In this document: in pieces, positions 37,278 through 48,980 of the stretch | Layout: each line of letters starts with the position of its first letter | Position numbering within the stretch: position 1 is the first letter of the stretch | Assembly (NCBI GenBank): GCA_947095535.1 | Contig: OX352773.1 | Coordinates: forward strand, 264,794,515-264,858,514 | Length of the DNA stretch: 64,000 bases | Source: Poecilobothrus nobilitatus | Taxonomy: Eukaryota; Arthropoda; Insecta; Diptera; Dolichopodidae | Direction of reading: 5' to 3' | Notes under the pieces: generated by a model | Databases searched by the model: none | Told to the model about the DNA's origin: nothing | Seen by the model: only the letters and a program-made list of their open reading frames with translations | Position numbers and translations under genes: made by a program

Positions 37278-37992
37278 ATTCTTACTTTATGTAGACTTCC
37301 ATTAAGTAGACTGACAAAATGTCCGTTTTTTTTTTCCTTCAAAAATATCGATTGCACTAAGTAAATGTTGGCTGAGAAAATGTTGAAGTTCGACAAAAAT
37401 ATCGATTTTCACAATTTTTTTTGTAGAAAAAAGTGGTGTAGTAAATCCTTTATTTTCAAAATATGTATGTAAAAAAATATTTTTTAGATGAAACTGTGTA
37501 AATTAAATTTTTTGTTATGAAATAGGCATAAACGTGGACACACTATAAGTATTGATTTTAGAGTTGGATTGGAAATCCGAGAGTTTGGGAGGCAGTCAAA
37601 TTTTTTAATATAAAAATGTCCAAATTTTTACAAAATTTACTATTTTTCGTAGAGAAATTTCAAAATTTAATACATTTGTATATGGATGCCTATATGTATA
37701 CGGGATACTCTGAATTAGGAGAAATTTTATTATAAGTTACAAAATCAGAGCTTCAATCATTTATTTAATTGAAAATGTTTTATTTATTGAAAGTCAAGAT
37801 TTCGTCTAAGTCGACATTTTAAAAACAGACCATTTTGTTCAAGTCGACATTTTAGAATCAATTTTTCAACAATCGCTAAATTGAACAAATTCAATATATG
37901 TTACGTCGACATTTTTATATCGATATTTTGTGAATCGATTATTTTAAAAATCAACATAACTTATTAGTCGACTTATTTGTCGACTTATTTAT
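37278..37992. mobile_element. Possible element with GTCGAC-rich subterminal repeats
   Basis: The left end carries GTAGACTTCCATTAAGTAGAC. The right end, reversed, carries AAGTCGACAAATAAGTCGAC, which is similar. GTCGACATTTT repeats at about 37819, 37851 and 37907, and GTCGACTTATTT twice at 37965-37985. ATATCGAT appears near both ends. There is no coding frame and the borders are approximate, with no target duplication established. Confidence 0.4.
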
Positions 37993-38924
37993 GTATCTAT
38001 AAATAGCAGAGAAATGAAAACTGAATCAATTTAAAGACAAGTTAACAGACCGCTATAGAAACTTGTAAAATTAACTATATCTAAAATACTTTAAGTCAAC
38101 TAAGTAATAATATATAATTATTTAACTCTATTTAAACTTGTATTTTAATATATTTTCAATAAAAAGAAATTTTATCTTCTATACATAGATGATACATACA
38201 AATTTAGTTATACTCTATATACCTCTATAAAAATTTGCACTGTTCAGATATTTTCATATGTACATACATAACTACTTATAAATAAAAGAATAAATTGATT
38301 AAAAGTTACTTTTGATATGATTTTCAATTAAAATGTTTGTGTTTTTGTTTTTGGAATTTACTGAAATGCATTTAATTCAAGTTTAAAATTAATTTGAATA
38401 AATTAAAATGTTAGAAATCTAGTCTTTCTTATATAAACGTACATATTATGTTTGTATATAAGTAGTTATAGTAGTTAAGAAAAGATTATGCAAATTTTTT
38501 TATTTTGAATTTCGAAATTTTTTCAAAATAACAATATTAGAATTTAAAGATGTTGTTGAATTTTTAATTAAATACTTATATGTACTTGAATCTGACAAAT
38601 TATGTCAGAATTTCTAAGTTTTATCTAATACCGATCTATAAATTGATTAAAATTACATATAAATTAGAATCACAAGTTATCGTTTTAATAAGAATTTTTT
38701 TTTTTTTTATATTATAATGACATTTTTATTGTATAGCACACATCATACTCTAGAGACGAAATAATTTAATTGATTTGAATAAAATTATTAAAAATTTACA
38801 GTTTTTATTACTACAGTTTTGTTTTTTTTTAAGAATTTTTTATGAAATAATCATTTTGACTTAATTAGATAAAAAAAAATGTTGTTAGACCCAGTTAAAT
38901 TAATACAAAAAATCAAGAAATATT
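37993..38924. other. AT-rich non-coding DNA
   Basis: Nothing recognisable. Confidence 0.6.
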
Positions 38925-39507
38925 AAGGGTCTTCACGTAAAAGTGCAAACTAGTCTTATAAGTCTTATATCGGAGAATCGGAGGATTTGAGGAAATTTTT
39001 GACAGAAATGTTTAAAAAATTTGCACCAATCCTCCGATCCTCGACTAAAATATCCTCTACCTTAATCCTATTGCATATTTTATTTGCTCGAGGAAATTTT
39101 TTTGACGTTAATCGAGGATATTTTTTTCAAGTTAATTTGACATTTTGTTTTTAGAATTTACTTATTTAGAGTTTAGAATTTATTTGGTTTCGGTTTTGGA
39201 ATTTATTGGGAGTGGGATCAAATAAAAATAGCACATTCGACTAAAAACTTAAAAAATGCTTTAAAATTTTTTTTTGGCATTTTTTTTTATTTAAAAATTA
39301 TTTATTTTCCAAAATCAAAACTCAAAAATTGTTAACAGATAGATACCAACTAACATTTTTTAAAAATACTAATCAACATTTCTCGAAAGATACCAATTAA
39401 CGTTTCTCTAAACCAATCAACATATCTGTCATCTGTAATTTTTGCATCGGGTCGTTCAAGTAAAGTAGGAAATTTTTCCTTCAATGAACTTTTACGTGAA
39501 GACCCTT
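38925..39507. mobile_element. MITE with perfect 20-bp TIRs
   Basis: AAGGGTCTTCACGTAAAAGT (38925-38944) is exactly inverted at the right end (39488-39507). ATT lies directly outside both ends (38922-38924 and 39508-39510), consistent with a 3-bp target duplication as in PIF/Harbinger-type elements. The interior is partly self-complementary (CGGAGGATTTGAGGAAATTT; CCTCCGATCCTCGA). 583 bp, no coding frame. The perfect TIRs suggest relatively recent insertion. Confidence 0.8.
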
Positions 39508-40261
39508 ATTATACTTATATTAATTTGTTTTGCAACATTTACGGTTTTTTCATTTCATTTTTTCATTTTCATATATTTTTAATAATTCAAAATTTTTTTT
39601 CTTGTCTTATTTTCTATTATTTGGAGTATATTTTTATGAATATACCAGGTGTAAGCCCAATGGTTAAAGTAACTGCTGCTAAGAATTTTCTATAAGTCTC
39701 CTTTATTATCCTTTTCGATTTTGAACTCCAATAAGAATTGAACCTTCTTCCTTAAGTACCGTATATAAAGTCCAATACACTTTTGTCCACTGCATAATGC
39801 AATTTTGGACATTATAAATAAACTAGAAATGGTGTCAAAGATGTATTTCAATGAATCTAAAACATTTGTTTTATGAGGGCTTCTAATAAATTTCTTTGCA
39901 AATCATATTGATGAAGAATGAATTTTCAAATTTAGCTATAATTTATTAGGGAACTCTTAAACTCTTAGATTTTAGCTAAATTTTCAGATTTCTATACGTA
40001 GGTGACTTTAAATGATTAAAAAATAAAATGTAAAATTTAAATATTATTATTGCAATCAGAAATATATAAAAATTTTAAGATCAGGAATTTTGGAAAAGTT
40101 TTGTCAAAAATTTACATGATTAATATATGATGTATCTGAGGATGCCTCAGAAAAGAAATAAATATTAAGATAAAGGAATAAATGTTTTTATTTAAATTGA
40201 TAAAGTGATAAAATAACTTATAATAAAAAAATATTAAGTTTTTTTTTAAATTTTATATTTA
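39508..40261. other. AT-rich DNA with a faint tRNA-like patch
   Basis: AAGCCCAATGGTTAAAG (about 39654) and GATTTTGAACTCC (about 39718) look like A and B boxes, but they lie about 60 bp apart and no cloverleaf forms. No gene called. Confidence 0.45.
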
Positions 40262-41584
40262 TAAAGGGTGTTCAAAATTGAGGTATCATTTTGATTTTGC
40301 CGCCATTTTTTTTCTACTTCGCCATTTTTTGGAATTTTTATACGAGGTTTCTTTAGGTATATTCTAAATACATTCCGGTTAGTTAATATGGAACGTTACA
40401 ACATGAAGGAACAACGTGTTTTTGTTATTACAACATTTTTTGAAAATGGTAAAAGTTTTCAAGATGTAATTAGGAAATTTCGAACAAAATTTGGTAGAGA
40501 AAATGCTCCAACAAATCGTGCCATCAAGCTGATGGTTGATAAATTTCTAGAAACTGGATCTGTTCTTGATAACAGAGGCAACATTTATCAACGTAGTGGC
40601 CGTTCAACCGAGAATGTAGCAGCTGTGAGCAGAAGTGTTGAAGAAGATCCAAAAACTTCCATTCGTCATCGTTCGCAGCAATTAAACATCAAACCATCCA
40701 CATTATTCAACATTTTGCATCGTGATCTAGATTTAAAGGCTTATAAGATCCAGCTGACGCAAGAATTAAAACCAACTGACCATGCATTACGTCGGCAATT
40801 CGTTTCTTGGGCAATCGAAAAACAAGAAGAAAATGAGAATTTTTTTAACAAAATAATCTTCACCGACGAAGCTCATTTCCAGCTCAATGGCTACGTCAAT
40901 AAACAGAATTGCCGCATTTGGGGTGAAGAGAATCCAAGGGTTATCTTAGAGTAACCAGTACATCCACAGAAAGTTACAGTTTGGTGTGGTTTGTGGTCAG
41001 GAGGAATCATCGGACCATATTTTTTTGAAAACGCAAATGGAAATGCTATTACGGTCAATGGAAATCGCTACAGGGAGATGATCCGAAGCTTTTTGTGGCG
41101 GGAAATTGATGATTTGGACGGAGAGAATATGTAGTTTCAACAGGACGGCGCCGCTTGCCACACAGCAAGAGAAACAATGGATATTTTGAAGGAAAAGTTC
41201 GAAGATCGCATTATTTCTCGTAGAGGAGGAGTGATGTGGCCACCAAGATCGTGCGATTTGACACCGTTGGATTTTTTTTTTGTGGGGTTTTGTGAAATCG
41301 AAAGTGTACAGCAATAATCCCACAACAATTCAAGAGCTTAAAAACAACATTATCGAGCAGATTTCAACCATTGAGAACAGTTTATTGAACAACGTGATTC
41401 AGAATTTTGGTAAAAGATTGGAAGCCTGCCGAAGTAGTAGAGGGGGCCACTTGGCTGACATAATTTTTCATTATTAACCGGAACCTATTTGTAATAAATT
41501 AAAATAAAAATATATTTAATATTTCAAAAAAAAAGTCTTTTTTTATTAAAATTAAAATGATACCTCAATTTTCAACACCCTTTA
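40262..41584 (+). mobile_element. Nearly complete rosa-type (DD41D) mariner with TA duplication
   Basis: The element proper is 40264-41582 (1319 bp), between TA dinucleotides. The TIR starts AAGGGTGTTCAAAATTGAGG and the reversed right end AAGGGTGTTGAAAATTGAGG has one difference; it extends to about 30 bp. It contains a full-length transposase pseudogene on the same strand. It has different TIRs from the copies at 4905 and 54647, so it is a separate subfamily of the same family. Lesions are few, suggesting recent activity. Confidence 0.92.
40388..41477 (+). pseudogene. DD41D mariner transposase, three inactivating lesions
   Basis: The first 188 codons are open: an HTH DNA-binding half (FFENGKSFQDVIRKF..., and a second HTH around IKPSTLFNIL) and the first catalytic Asp in FTDEAHF. 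A stop at 40952-40954 interrupts, then VTVWCGLWSGGIIGPYFF. A second stop (TAG at about 41132) lies just before FQQDGAACHTARET with the second Asp, and then WPPRSCDLTPLD. A T-run near 41272-41281 carries one extra T, giving a +1 shift, after which the frame continues to RRSRGGHLAD-like ending (SSRGGHLADIIFHY) and TAA at 41477. Between the second Asp and the Asp of LTPLD there are 41 residues, the spacing that defines the rosa/DD41D group. All catalytic Asp codons remain. Confidence 0.9.
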
Positions 41585-41670
41585 GTATACTTCTACAAAG
41601 GCCTAAATAAAAAAAAATCAGTAAGTATATTAAAAACAGTACCTCCTATTTCTAATGAAAAAATTCACTC

Positions 41671-41811
41671 TAATTCGGGATTTAAACTCTGACGTCGACT
41701 CCCACGCTACTTCGTTATGTCTTTGACTAAGTACTACACCAAATTTCTATGCCTGTTTTTTTGTTTAATTTCGTATATAATATATTTATTTTTATTCTGG
41801 AATGACCAACA
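41671..41811 (-). repeat. SINE-like repeat with tRNA-like head (minus strand)
   Basis: On the minus strand, from 41811: TGTTGGTCATTCCAGAATAA, then about 74 bp later GTGTAGTACTTAGTCAAAG (A-box position) and GAGTTTAAATCCC (B-box-like). The order and the first block match the plus-strand copy at 8281-8395. No full cloverleaf. Confidence 0.5.
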
Positions 41812-42720
41812 GACATTTTCAAAGCATATCAGTTAAAGTTATTCATTTATATATTGACTTGTCATATTTAACTGATCATTTACTAGTGTTAGTGTGTTAG
41901 TAAATGATGTTAGGTGCGTTAATTCAATTAAAATGTTAGATTATTGATAACGATTAGCTTAGTTGGTTACTATTAGTTAGTTAGTTAGTTAGAAGAGTTA
42001 TAGTAACAACTAACCTGACAGCATAAACTCCTTACCCCACAACTGCGATACTTTTAATATTTTTTATAATATATCCCCCGCAGCAGCATGTCAATATACA
42101 TTAAAAACAACTGATTCGATTACAGAAAATAAAAATATCGACACTAGCGTACTGAGTACATATGCATATATATTAAAATTGTCACAGCTAGAACTAAGTG
42201 AACTTGTTATATTGAACCAGCTCCCAAAATGTTAAGATGAGTGAAGACCACCCATCATTATTAACAGTGTTTATGTATTATTTAAATTACGTTCTTTTTT
42301 TAGTTTTGTTAATTCTAGAGTTAGTTACAACGTGAACTGTATTGAGTGAATATTTTAAAAAATACAATTATTTTAAATTTTAAAAATTTTAAATTAGTCA
42401 TGCAGATTATTACAGCTAATAATTAAGGCTACTCATGCTGGAACCGCTAGAATTATTTATGATCGCTTAAAGTATCTGGCTTTGAGCGTTGAGCCAAAAG
42501 GCTTAGTGAGTTCATCTTTCTAAAAACTAGCACATTATTATCTCATTTTAGATTATTTCTTCGAAAAAAACTTCTTATTGTACTTATTAAAGGCATATCA
42601 AAACCAGGTAGAATGTAAACCAACGGTTTTTAAAAGCGCACATTTCCAAACTCAATACAAACTGTTTAGAATTGTAACTTGCACAAAAATTTGAAAATTT
42701 CATGTAATAAGAAAAAACGT
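41812..42720. other. AT-rich DNA with a (TTAG)n run
   Basis: TTAG tetranucleotide repeats at about 41969-41991. Otherwise nothing recognised. Confidence 0.5.
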
Positions 42721-43870
42721 GAAAATAGGACATTTTTGAAATTTTGAGGGGCCGTAAATCCGGAACCCTATATAACTAAGAAAAGCCGTTAACACGTGTA
42801 AAAATATATTATTGAACCTTTAATTTTCATGTCTTGCCGAAGAAAAATTTTTACAGGTGTCTAAAAATTGCAAATTTTCAATTTTTGAGGCGTAATAACT
42901 CTTAAAGAGGGGGTGCTACCAAAAAATTTTCTGAGAAAACTTATACTAACTCTAAAAGTTCTTTCTTGTCTCAAAATTTCAGGTTTCTATCTAAAGGCGT
43001 GCCGGAGTTATGAAAAAAGAAATTTCATGCAAAATATGGTTTTCACATAACGGTAAATATAAATGGTAAATTACAAAATATTACATAATTTTGATATCGT
43101 TTTATATAGATAATAAAATTTTCGATCTTCTGGCGGTTTTAGATTGCAAAACTATTACGCAGGGCCTGAGATATATACATCTGAAAATGGGACTTTTTCG
43201 CAATTTTGAAGGGCTGCAACTTTGGAACCCTTTACAACTAAAACAAATCTTTAACACACATTGAAATATATTACTGTAGCTTTAAATTTTATATTTTGCA
43301 GAAGTAAAATGTGTACAGGTTCCTAAGTTACAGGTGTTTAAAAATAGCAAATTTTCAATTTTTAAGCCCTCATATCTCATAAACAGGGGGTGGTCCAAAA
43401 AAATTTTCTGATCAAACTTATACTAATTCTAAAAGTTCTTTTTTGCCTCAAAATTTCAAGGCTCTATCTAAAAGCGTGCCGGAGTTATGAAAGTAGAAAA
43501 ATCATGCAAAATTTGGTTTTCACATAACGGTAAATTTAAATACTAAATTTAAAAAAATTGTATAATTTTGATATTAATTTACAAAGATAAAAGAAATATC
43601 TGTCGAATGACGTTTTCAGATTGAAAAAATCTTAAGCAGAACATAAGATATATGTATTTAAAAATAGGGCTTTTTCAAAGTTTGAGGGGGTGTAGCTCCG
43701 TAATAGGAGGGGCTACATGAAAAAGTTATTCCACAAAATTATTGTTTTTATGAGACCTACCCATGGTTAACATTTTTTTTCTCTATCTTTAACGGTGTAG
43801 AAGTTTTGTAAACGGACGGACGGACAGAGTGAAACTAATAAGCACATTTTTTAAAAAATTTTTTGGAAAT
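42721..43870 (+). repeat. Tandem array, about 470-bp period, 2.4 units
   Basis: Unit 1 starts about 42721, unit 2 about 43193 and the partial unit 3 about 43660. Each unit begins GAAAATRGGRCTTTTT and continues through GGAACCC, CAAATTTTCAATTTT, AAAAATTTTCTGA, ACTTATACTAA.TCTAAAAG, GCGTGCCGGAGTTATGAAA and TTTTCACATAACGGTAAAT. Unit 3 departs after about 60 bp and ends in a GGACGGACGGACAGAG tail. There are no coding frames. The short GGAC tail and the repeated phrases are common in insect interspersed repeats; the class is unassigned. Confidence 0.8.
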
Positions 43871-44785
43871 GTGCTAAAAAACATAAAAACAAAGTTTCTA
43901 CAAATCCTTTCGTAAATCAAAATTTTATCTTATAATTTCTTTTTTTTTGTGTAACTTTATTAAGTTAATTCTATGTATTTAAAATATGACAATTTGATTT
44001 GGAAAAAAAAAATTTTTTTAACTTTTTAATAAAATCAACACGAAAAAGAAAAAAACTGCAAACTCTTAAATCATTTTATATTATCGCTTATCTATAATAA
44101 GCGAACGATTAAAATAACAGAAATTTGAATATTTAAGTAGCAAAACAGCCAAAAATACAATAAAAAAAAAAACAAAATTATACAATATACTTATGCATAA
44201 CCTTGGATTTATTTAAAATAATTCATAACTTATGCTAAATATTCTATGAATTTTACCTGTATTATTATCTTTTTTTTTTTTAATTTCCAAATCAATTTTT
44301 TTTATTCCAATCAAATTAAAAATTTAATAATTTTTTTTTTTTTTTTAATTTATGACATTAGCACTTTCTAAACACGATGTTCGTTCTTTATCTTTGGGAT
44401 TTTCTTAAGATTTCTATTTTTGTTTTTATTTTTTTTTTGTATAGGGTTAAAAATCGAGAAGAATTCCATATATGTATACATACTTAGGTGTGTTCCGCAA
44501 ATTAAAAGTTTGAAAAACAAAAAAAAAAAATTGGTGATGTTAAAACAATTTGGAGCATAATTATTAGAATTTAAGGTAGTCAGATTTTTTTTCTGCTTGA
44601 ATGAATAATTAAATTAAACAATGAAAAATAAAAGATACTTATATATAAGTATGTATTTTAAAATAGTTAGGCTATATTGTATTTTTATGTTATACAATGG
44701 TTAAACCTGGGTTGAAAATAGATTTAATCCAACCCATACGTCGTTATATCTGGTAGTTTTTTTTAAAAGTTCAAAAAATTTTAAG
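43871..44785. other. AT-rich non-coding DNA
   Basis: Homopolymers only. Confidence 0.6.
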
Positions 44786-44930
44786 GATTAAAGGAAATTT
44801 TTCTTTTAAAAATAATCATTTAGGAGATTTAATAAGATTTAATGTTTTGAGTTAAGTTAGACAATACGGAAAGAAATTTTAAAAGGTAGGTAATTTAAAT
44901 AGGTAAGTAATACTTTCGATGTTCATCAAT
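44786..44930 (+). repeat. Near-identical dispersed duplication, copy 1 (145 bp)
   Basis: GATTAAAGGAAATTTTTCTT...TTCGATGTTCATCAAT is repeated at 48981-49117. The copies differ by one substitution and two 4-bp insertions here (an extra GGTA and an extra GTAA), each a local tandem duplication. No terminal inverted repeats. Confidence 0.85.
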
Positions 44931-47402
44931 AATTTTTTTTCTAAAAATAAAACTGTAGACATATATCTATATAATGCTTCATGTACATACATATATGTAT
45001 ACAACATCTTTTGAATAATATATGTTTGCTAAATAAATCTGCAAAATTAAATGTAGCTGGTCACTTTATTACATTAAGGTAATCTACCTGAAAAAGAGGA
45101 AAAAATACAAAGAAACGTAGGTAAAAGCAAAACACGCAAATTTAAACGTTTTTAGTTGTTATTGGTTGATTTTTAGATGTAACATTTTGTTTTAGTTTTA
45201 TATGATGACATCCTACCGAATTACTCTGAAGTTTGTTTTTGTTTTACTTTTGCCGAACTTGTTTTTTTTTTTACTTTTCCTTTAAAATTTTATTAAGTCC
45301 AATAACCTGAACTATAATATCACATAATATACGTGTATGTGTATATTATTATAAATATATTATGAACATGTAACCTAAATTTAAGAGTAAAAAAAAAATA
45401 AAATTAAATAATTTTATTTTATATAAAAATCATGAACTTTAATAGCTTGTCGGTTATAGCTATTAATCTTGGACAACAATCATTTGATTGTTCGAATAAA
45501 TTTTGGATAAAAAAAACAAAAAAAAAAAATTCAAAAAAAGGCCTAATCATTATTGCGTCAAAATTTTTTAAAAGTAACTACCTAAGTATCATGCGTTTGT
45601 TTTCATATTGAATCTTCAAAAAAAAAAAACAAAAAATGGTTTTTAAATACAGGAACTTTTAAATAACCATGTCTTGTTGTTATTATTTTTGTTTTATGTT
45701 CCTTCAAGGTCAAAATGAATGTTTTAGGAATAGTTAAATGGATAAAAACCAAATTCGATTTCGAAGATCTTTGGATTTTCTTTATTTTTTTCTTTCTTTT
45801 TTTTTTTTAATTCTGTGGTTTGAAAAATGATTCGTGATTTTCTGATGAAGATTCGTGGTTTTGGTTTTTTTTTTTTCTGTTCTTTCTTTCAATTGATTCT
45901 GTGGTAAGTAATTTTTGGATATTTTGGATACCCTGGAATATATATATACATATGTACCTATATTATATTATATAAAGTTTAGGCAACACCATACAAAACA
46001 TATATATAGAGTTGCTATGAAGGGAAAAATTTTCAATAAATCAAAATTTAAAAAAAAAAAAAAATTTTCTTATAAAAAAAAAACATGATTGAGGAATAAA
46101 ATAATTGCCTCCATGATATTGAAATTATAATCAAATACTTATACTAAATCAGTATAGTAAGTTTAATAGACATAAAATATAGGTATAAACCTTGTATAAA
46201 TAATATATATATATATATATAAATTTATAACGATTCAAGACTAGACAATAAAAATTGATGATAACCGGCCCCGGTTACAAAAAAAAAAAAAAAAAAAAAT
46301 TAAAATAAAAATAAAACAAAAAAAAAACCCATTAATTTTTTTTTTTATTGTAATTTTGCTATTAGAACACCTGAGTGCCATACAATAATTACACCTGGAT
46401 GTAAAGTATTTTATTATGTTTGTAACTAGCTTTAATTTTTTTTTTTTTTTGTAGGGTATTGCTATATTGAAGATTTTTTTGTTTGTTATTTTGAAGACAA
46501 AAAAAAAAAATTAAAATCAACAGAGAACCCATTAAAAGTCCATTATTCCCACGTAGATACAAAGTATTAAAGTATTTTAATATCTACATACTTGCATATA
46601 TATGTATTCGTATATAAGTTTACGCATTTTATACTATATCTGAGTATTAAGATACTTTTTGTTTCTTTAAAAACTTTTTTTTCTTATTTTATGAAAAAAA
46701 AAACAAAATTTAAGAAAAATTATTTAGTTAAGTTGAAATAAAAGCGAAATGAAATAACATTTGTATAATTTTATCGATTAATAAATTTATATTATATACA
46801 AACGAAGTTATATATAAGACTTTTGAGAGTTATACCTTTTGTTATAGTGTTGGTAAGTTTAAAATTTTATTAATATTCGAATGATACGGTATTAATGTAA
46901 ATAAACAAAATCTTCGCATCAATGATCATTTATTATCTGCCAATATCATTTATGGTCAAAGTTTGTGGTAACTAAACTGCTATACACATAGTGTTAATAA
47001 AAAACTCGTTAGTAAAAATCATCAAACAATATCAACCTATCTGCTGTCATATTCTGTTTTCGATGATGTTTTATTCATTACGTTTAAAATAAGTGACTGT
47101 CTTTGTTTGGATATTTTTTAGAGTTATGTAAATTTGTTACAATATTTGCCAATTTTTAATGTGAATATTAAGTATGTGTTTCGAGAAAAAAGAAAAATCT
47201 TCTTTGTAAAAATTTAAATTTTAATCTTTAAAAACAAAAGAACTTTCAATTTATTTTTATTTGGTGTTCTTTATGACACCTATTAAGCAATTATATAATA
47301 TGTATTTTTTATATTTTTTAGAATTTAATATTTCTTATATTCATGTGTTTACGTACTTATTTAAAAAACGTTGAAAACCTACTGAAAGTATAAGTTTCAA
47401 CA
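44931..47402. other. AT-rich DNA with microsatellites
   Basis: (TA)n near 46206-46220 and TATG repeats near 45945-45960. At about 46263 a G+C-rich palindrome (TAACCGG-CC-CCGGTTA) precedes a run of about 22 A. No gene seen. Confidence 0.55.
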
Positions 47403-47489
47403 GTTTAATTTTACAGGTTAATGATACAATGGTTAGAGTTTGGATTTCTAATTTTAGCGACCCATGTTTGAGTCCCTGTAAAATTGAAC
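47403..47489 (+). repeat. tRNA-like repeat inside a 15-bp inverted repeat
   Basis: GTTTAATTTTACAGG (47403-47417) pairs with CCTGTAAAATTGAAC (47475-47489) with one mismatch, enclosing 57 nt. Inside are ACAATGGTTAGAG (A-box-like) and GTTTGAGTCCCTG (B-box-like) at tRNA spacing. A proper T stem cannot be formed, so this is not a functional tRNA. It looks like a degraded tRNA or a SINE head. Confidence 0.5.
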
Positions 47490-48980
47490 ACTTTTTTTTT
47501 AGGTTTCGCAATATGAATCAAATACCACTTATCCATTTGGTAGAAATCAATGCACACAATAATTAACTTAAATTTATATATCAAAAATAGAAAAATTTAA
47601 ACATATAACAAAAATCAAATATGAAATTAAAATAAATAAATTTAACTTGGCCGCTATAACTCACAGATGATCAATTTTTTTTTATTTTATACTTTTTAAT
47701 TTTCTCAATAATTTTTTTTTATGTAAGAAAAATGTGTGAAACTGCTTCGTTGTCGCAAAAAAATTATAACTAAAATATAGATTATCATTTATGTGATTCT
47801 ATACATATAAGTATGATTAGTCGTAGTAACTAAAGTATTGTCTAACGTAATAATTGAATGCGAATTTATTGAAAAGGTTAATTTTTAAATAATAAAAGCA
47901 TATTGTCAATCCATACCATACCCATATAATAACCCCATTTTCCTATCATATCTTCTATCTCTTGTTACCATCTTTGCCTATATTGTGTAGACAAGTTGTT
48001 GAGCCTAACCTTTGAACATTTAAAACGTAAAACAAAAAAGAAGAAGTTTTTAATTTCATTACAATTGCAAATTTTACTTTAACCATGTTTGAACATTGGT
48101 TTACACCAACCAAGTGAAACCTTTGAACATATCGTTTGAATTTCACAAATTGATTAAATAAAAGTGAAAATTACAGTTAGCGTAAAAAAAAGAGAAGCCT
48201 ATGAAACGATTGGAAAATGGAAAAGTCTAAAAATACTCTTTTAGCGTATTAAATGTTAAATTCCTAATGTGTAACTTAAAAAGAATAGTAAAGCTATAAA
48301 GAAAGTTCTAAAAATTTTTGTTTATCTTTTCTTTTTTCTTGAATTGTTTGAATTTCATTTTTATATAGGAAAAAGTTAATCAGTCATTCTGTTAATGACA
48401 ATCAAACACAATTATTTAAATGATGGAATGATTTTTAATTTTTTTTTTATTTGAAAACCAAAAAAAAAAAAAAAATAGAATATTAAAATTAAAAGGGATT
48501 TGAATTATTTTATAACTTAAAATGGAAGTAAAAATGTTAAAGAATATGTTAAAAAATTAAATGAAAATTTAAAGAAAAATATTCAAATTAGTTTTTAATA
48601 AGGTATAAAAAAACAATGATATATTCATTTTTTATTTGGAAGGTGTTAAATTTGAAGAGTACATATGGTATACTTGAATTTATTTTTGGAAAAATGTTTT
48701 AGTGACCGCCAAATTTTCAACATTAGAAAGAGGTGTTATTATTTTTAATAAAAAAAGGTGTGTGTTGATGGTAAAAAAAAAAATTATATGATTAGTTTAT
48801 TAAAATGAATATCATTTTCAGTTAGTTTATAATTTTTTCTTTTGAAGTCAACACTTAAAAATAATGTAAAAATGTGAGGGAGGTTTTAAATATTATTTGA
48901 ATTTAAATAGTTTATAGGTGAATCAAAATATTGTTGGTTTGGGTTAGATTTTGTTTAATAGATATATTCATAAGGTTCCA
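47490..48980. other. AT-rich DNA; one weak open frame
   Basis: The minus-strand 63-codon frame 47955-48146 (MKFKRYVQRFHLVGVNQC...) is of ordinary complexity but has no recognisable family, and CTTTGAACAT repeats through the region. I do not call it a gene. Confidence 0.4.

Noticed and set aside
39654..39730. tRNA-like A and B boxes
   Set aside because: The boxes are too far apart and no cloverleaf can be drawn.
40997..41328. Minus-strand frames inside the mariner at 40264
   Set aside because: Antisense shadows of the transposase pseudogene.
47955..48146. 63-codon minus-strand frame
   Set aside because: Ordinary composition but no recognised family, no splice context, and repeated CTTTGAACAT motifs suggest a repeat.
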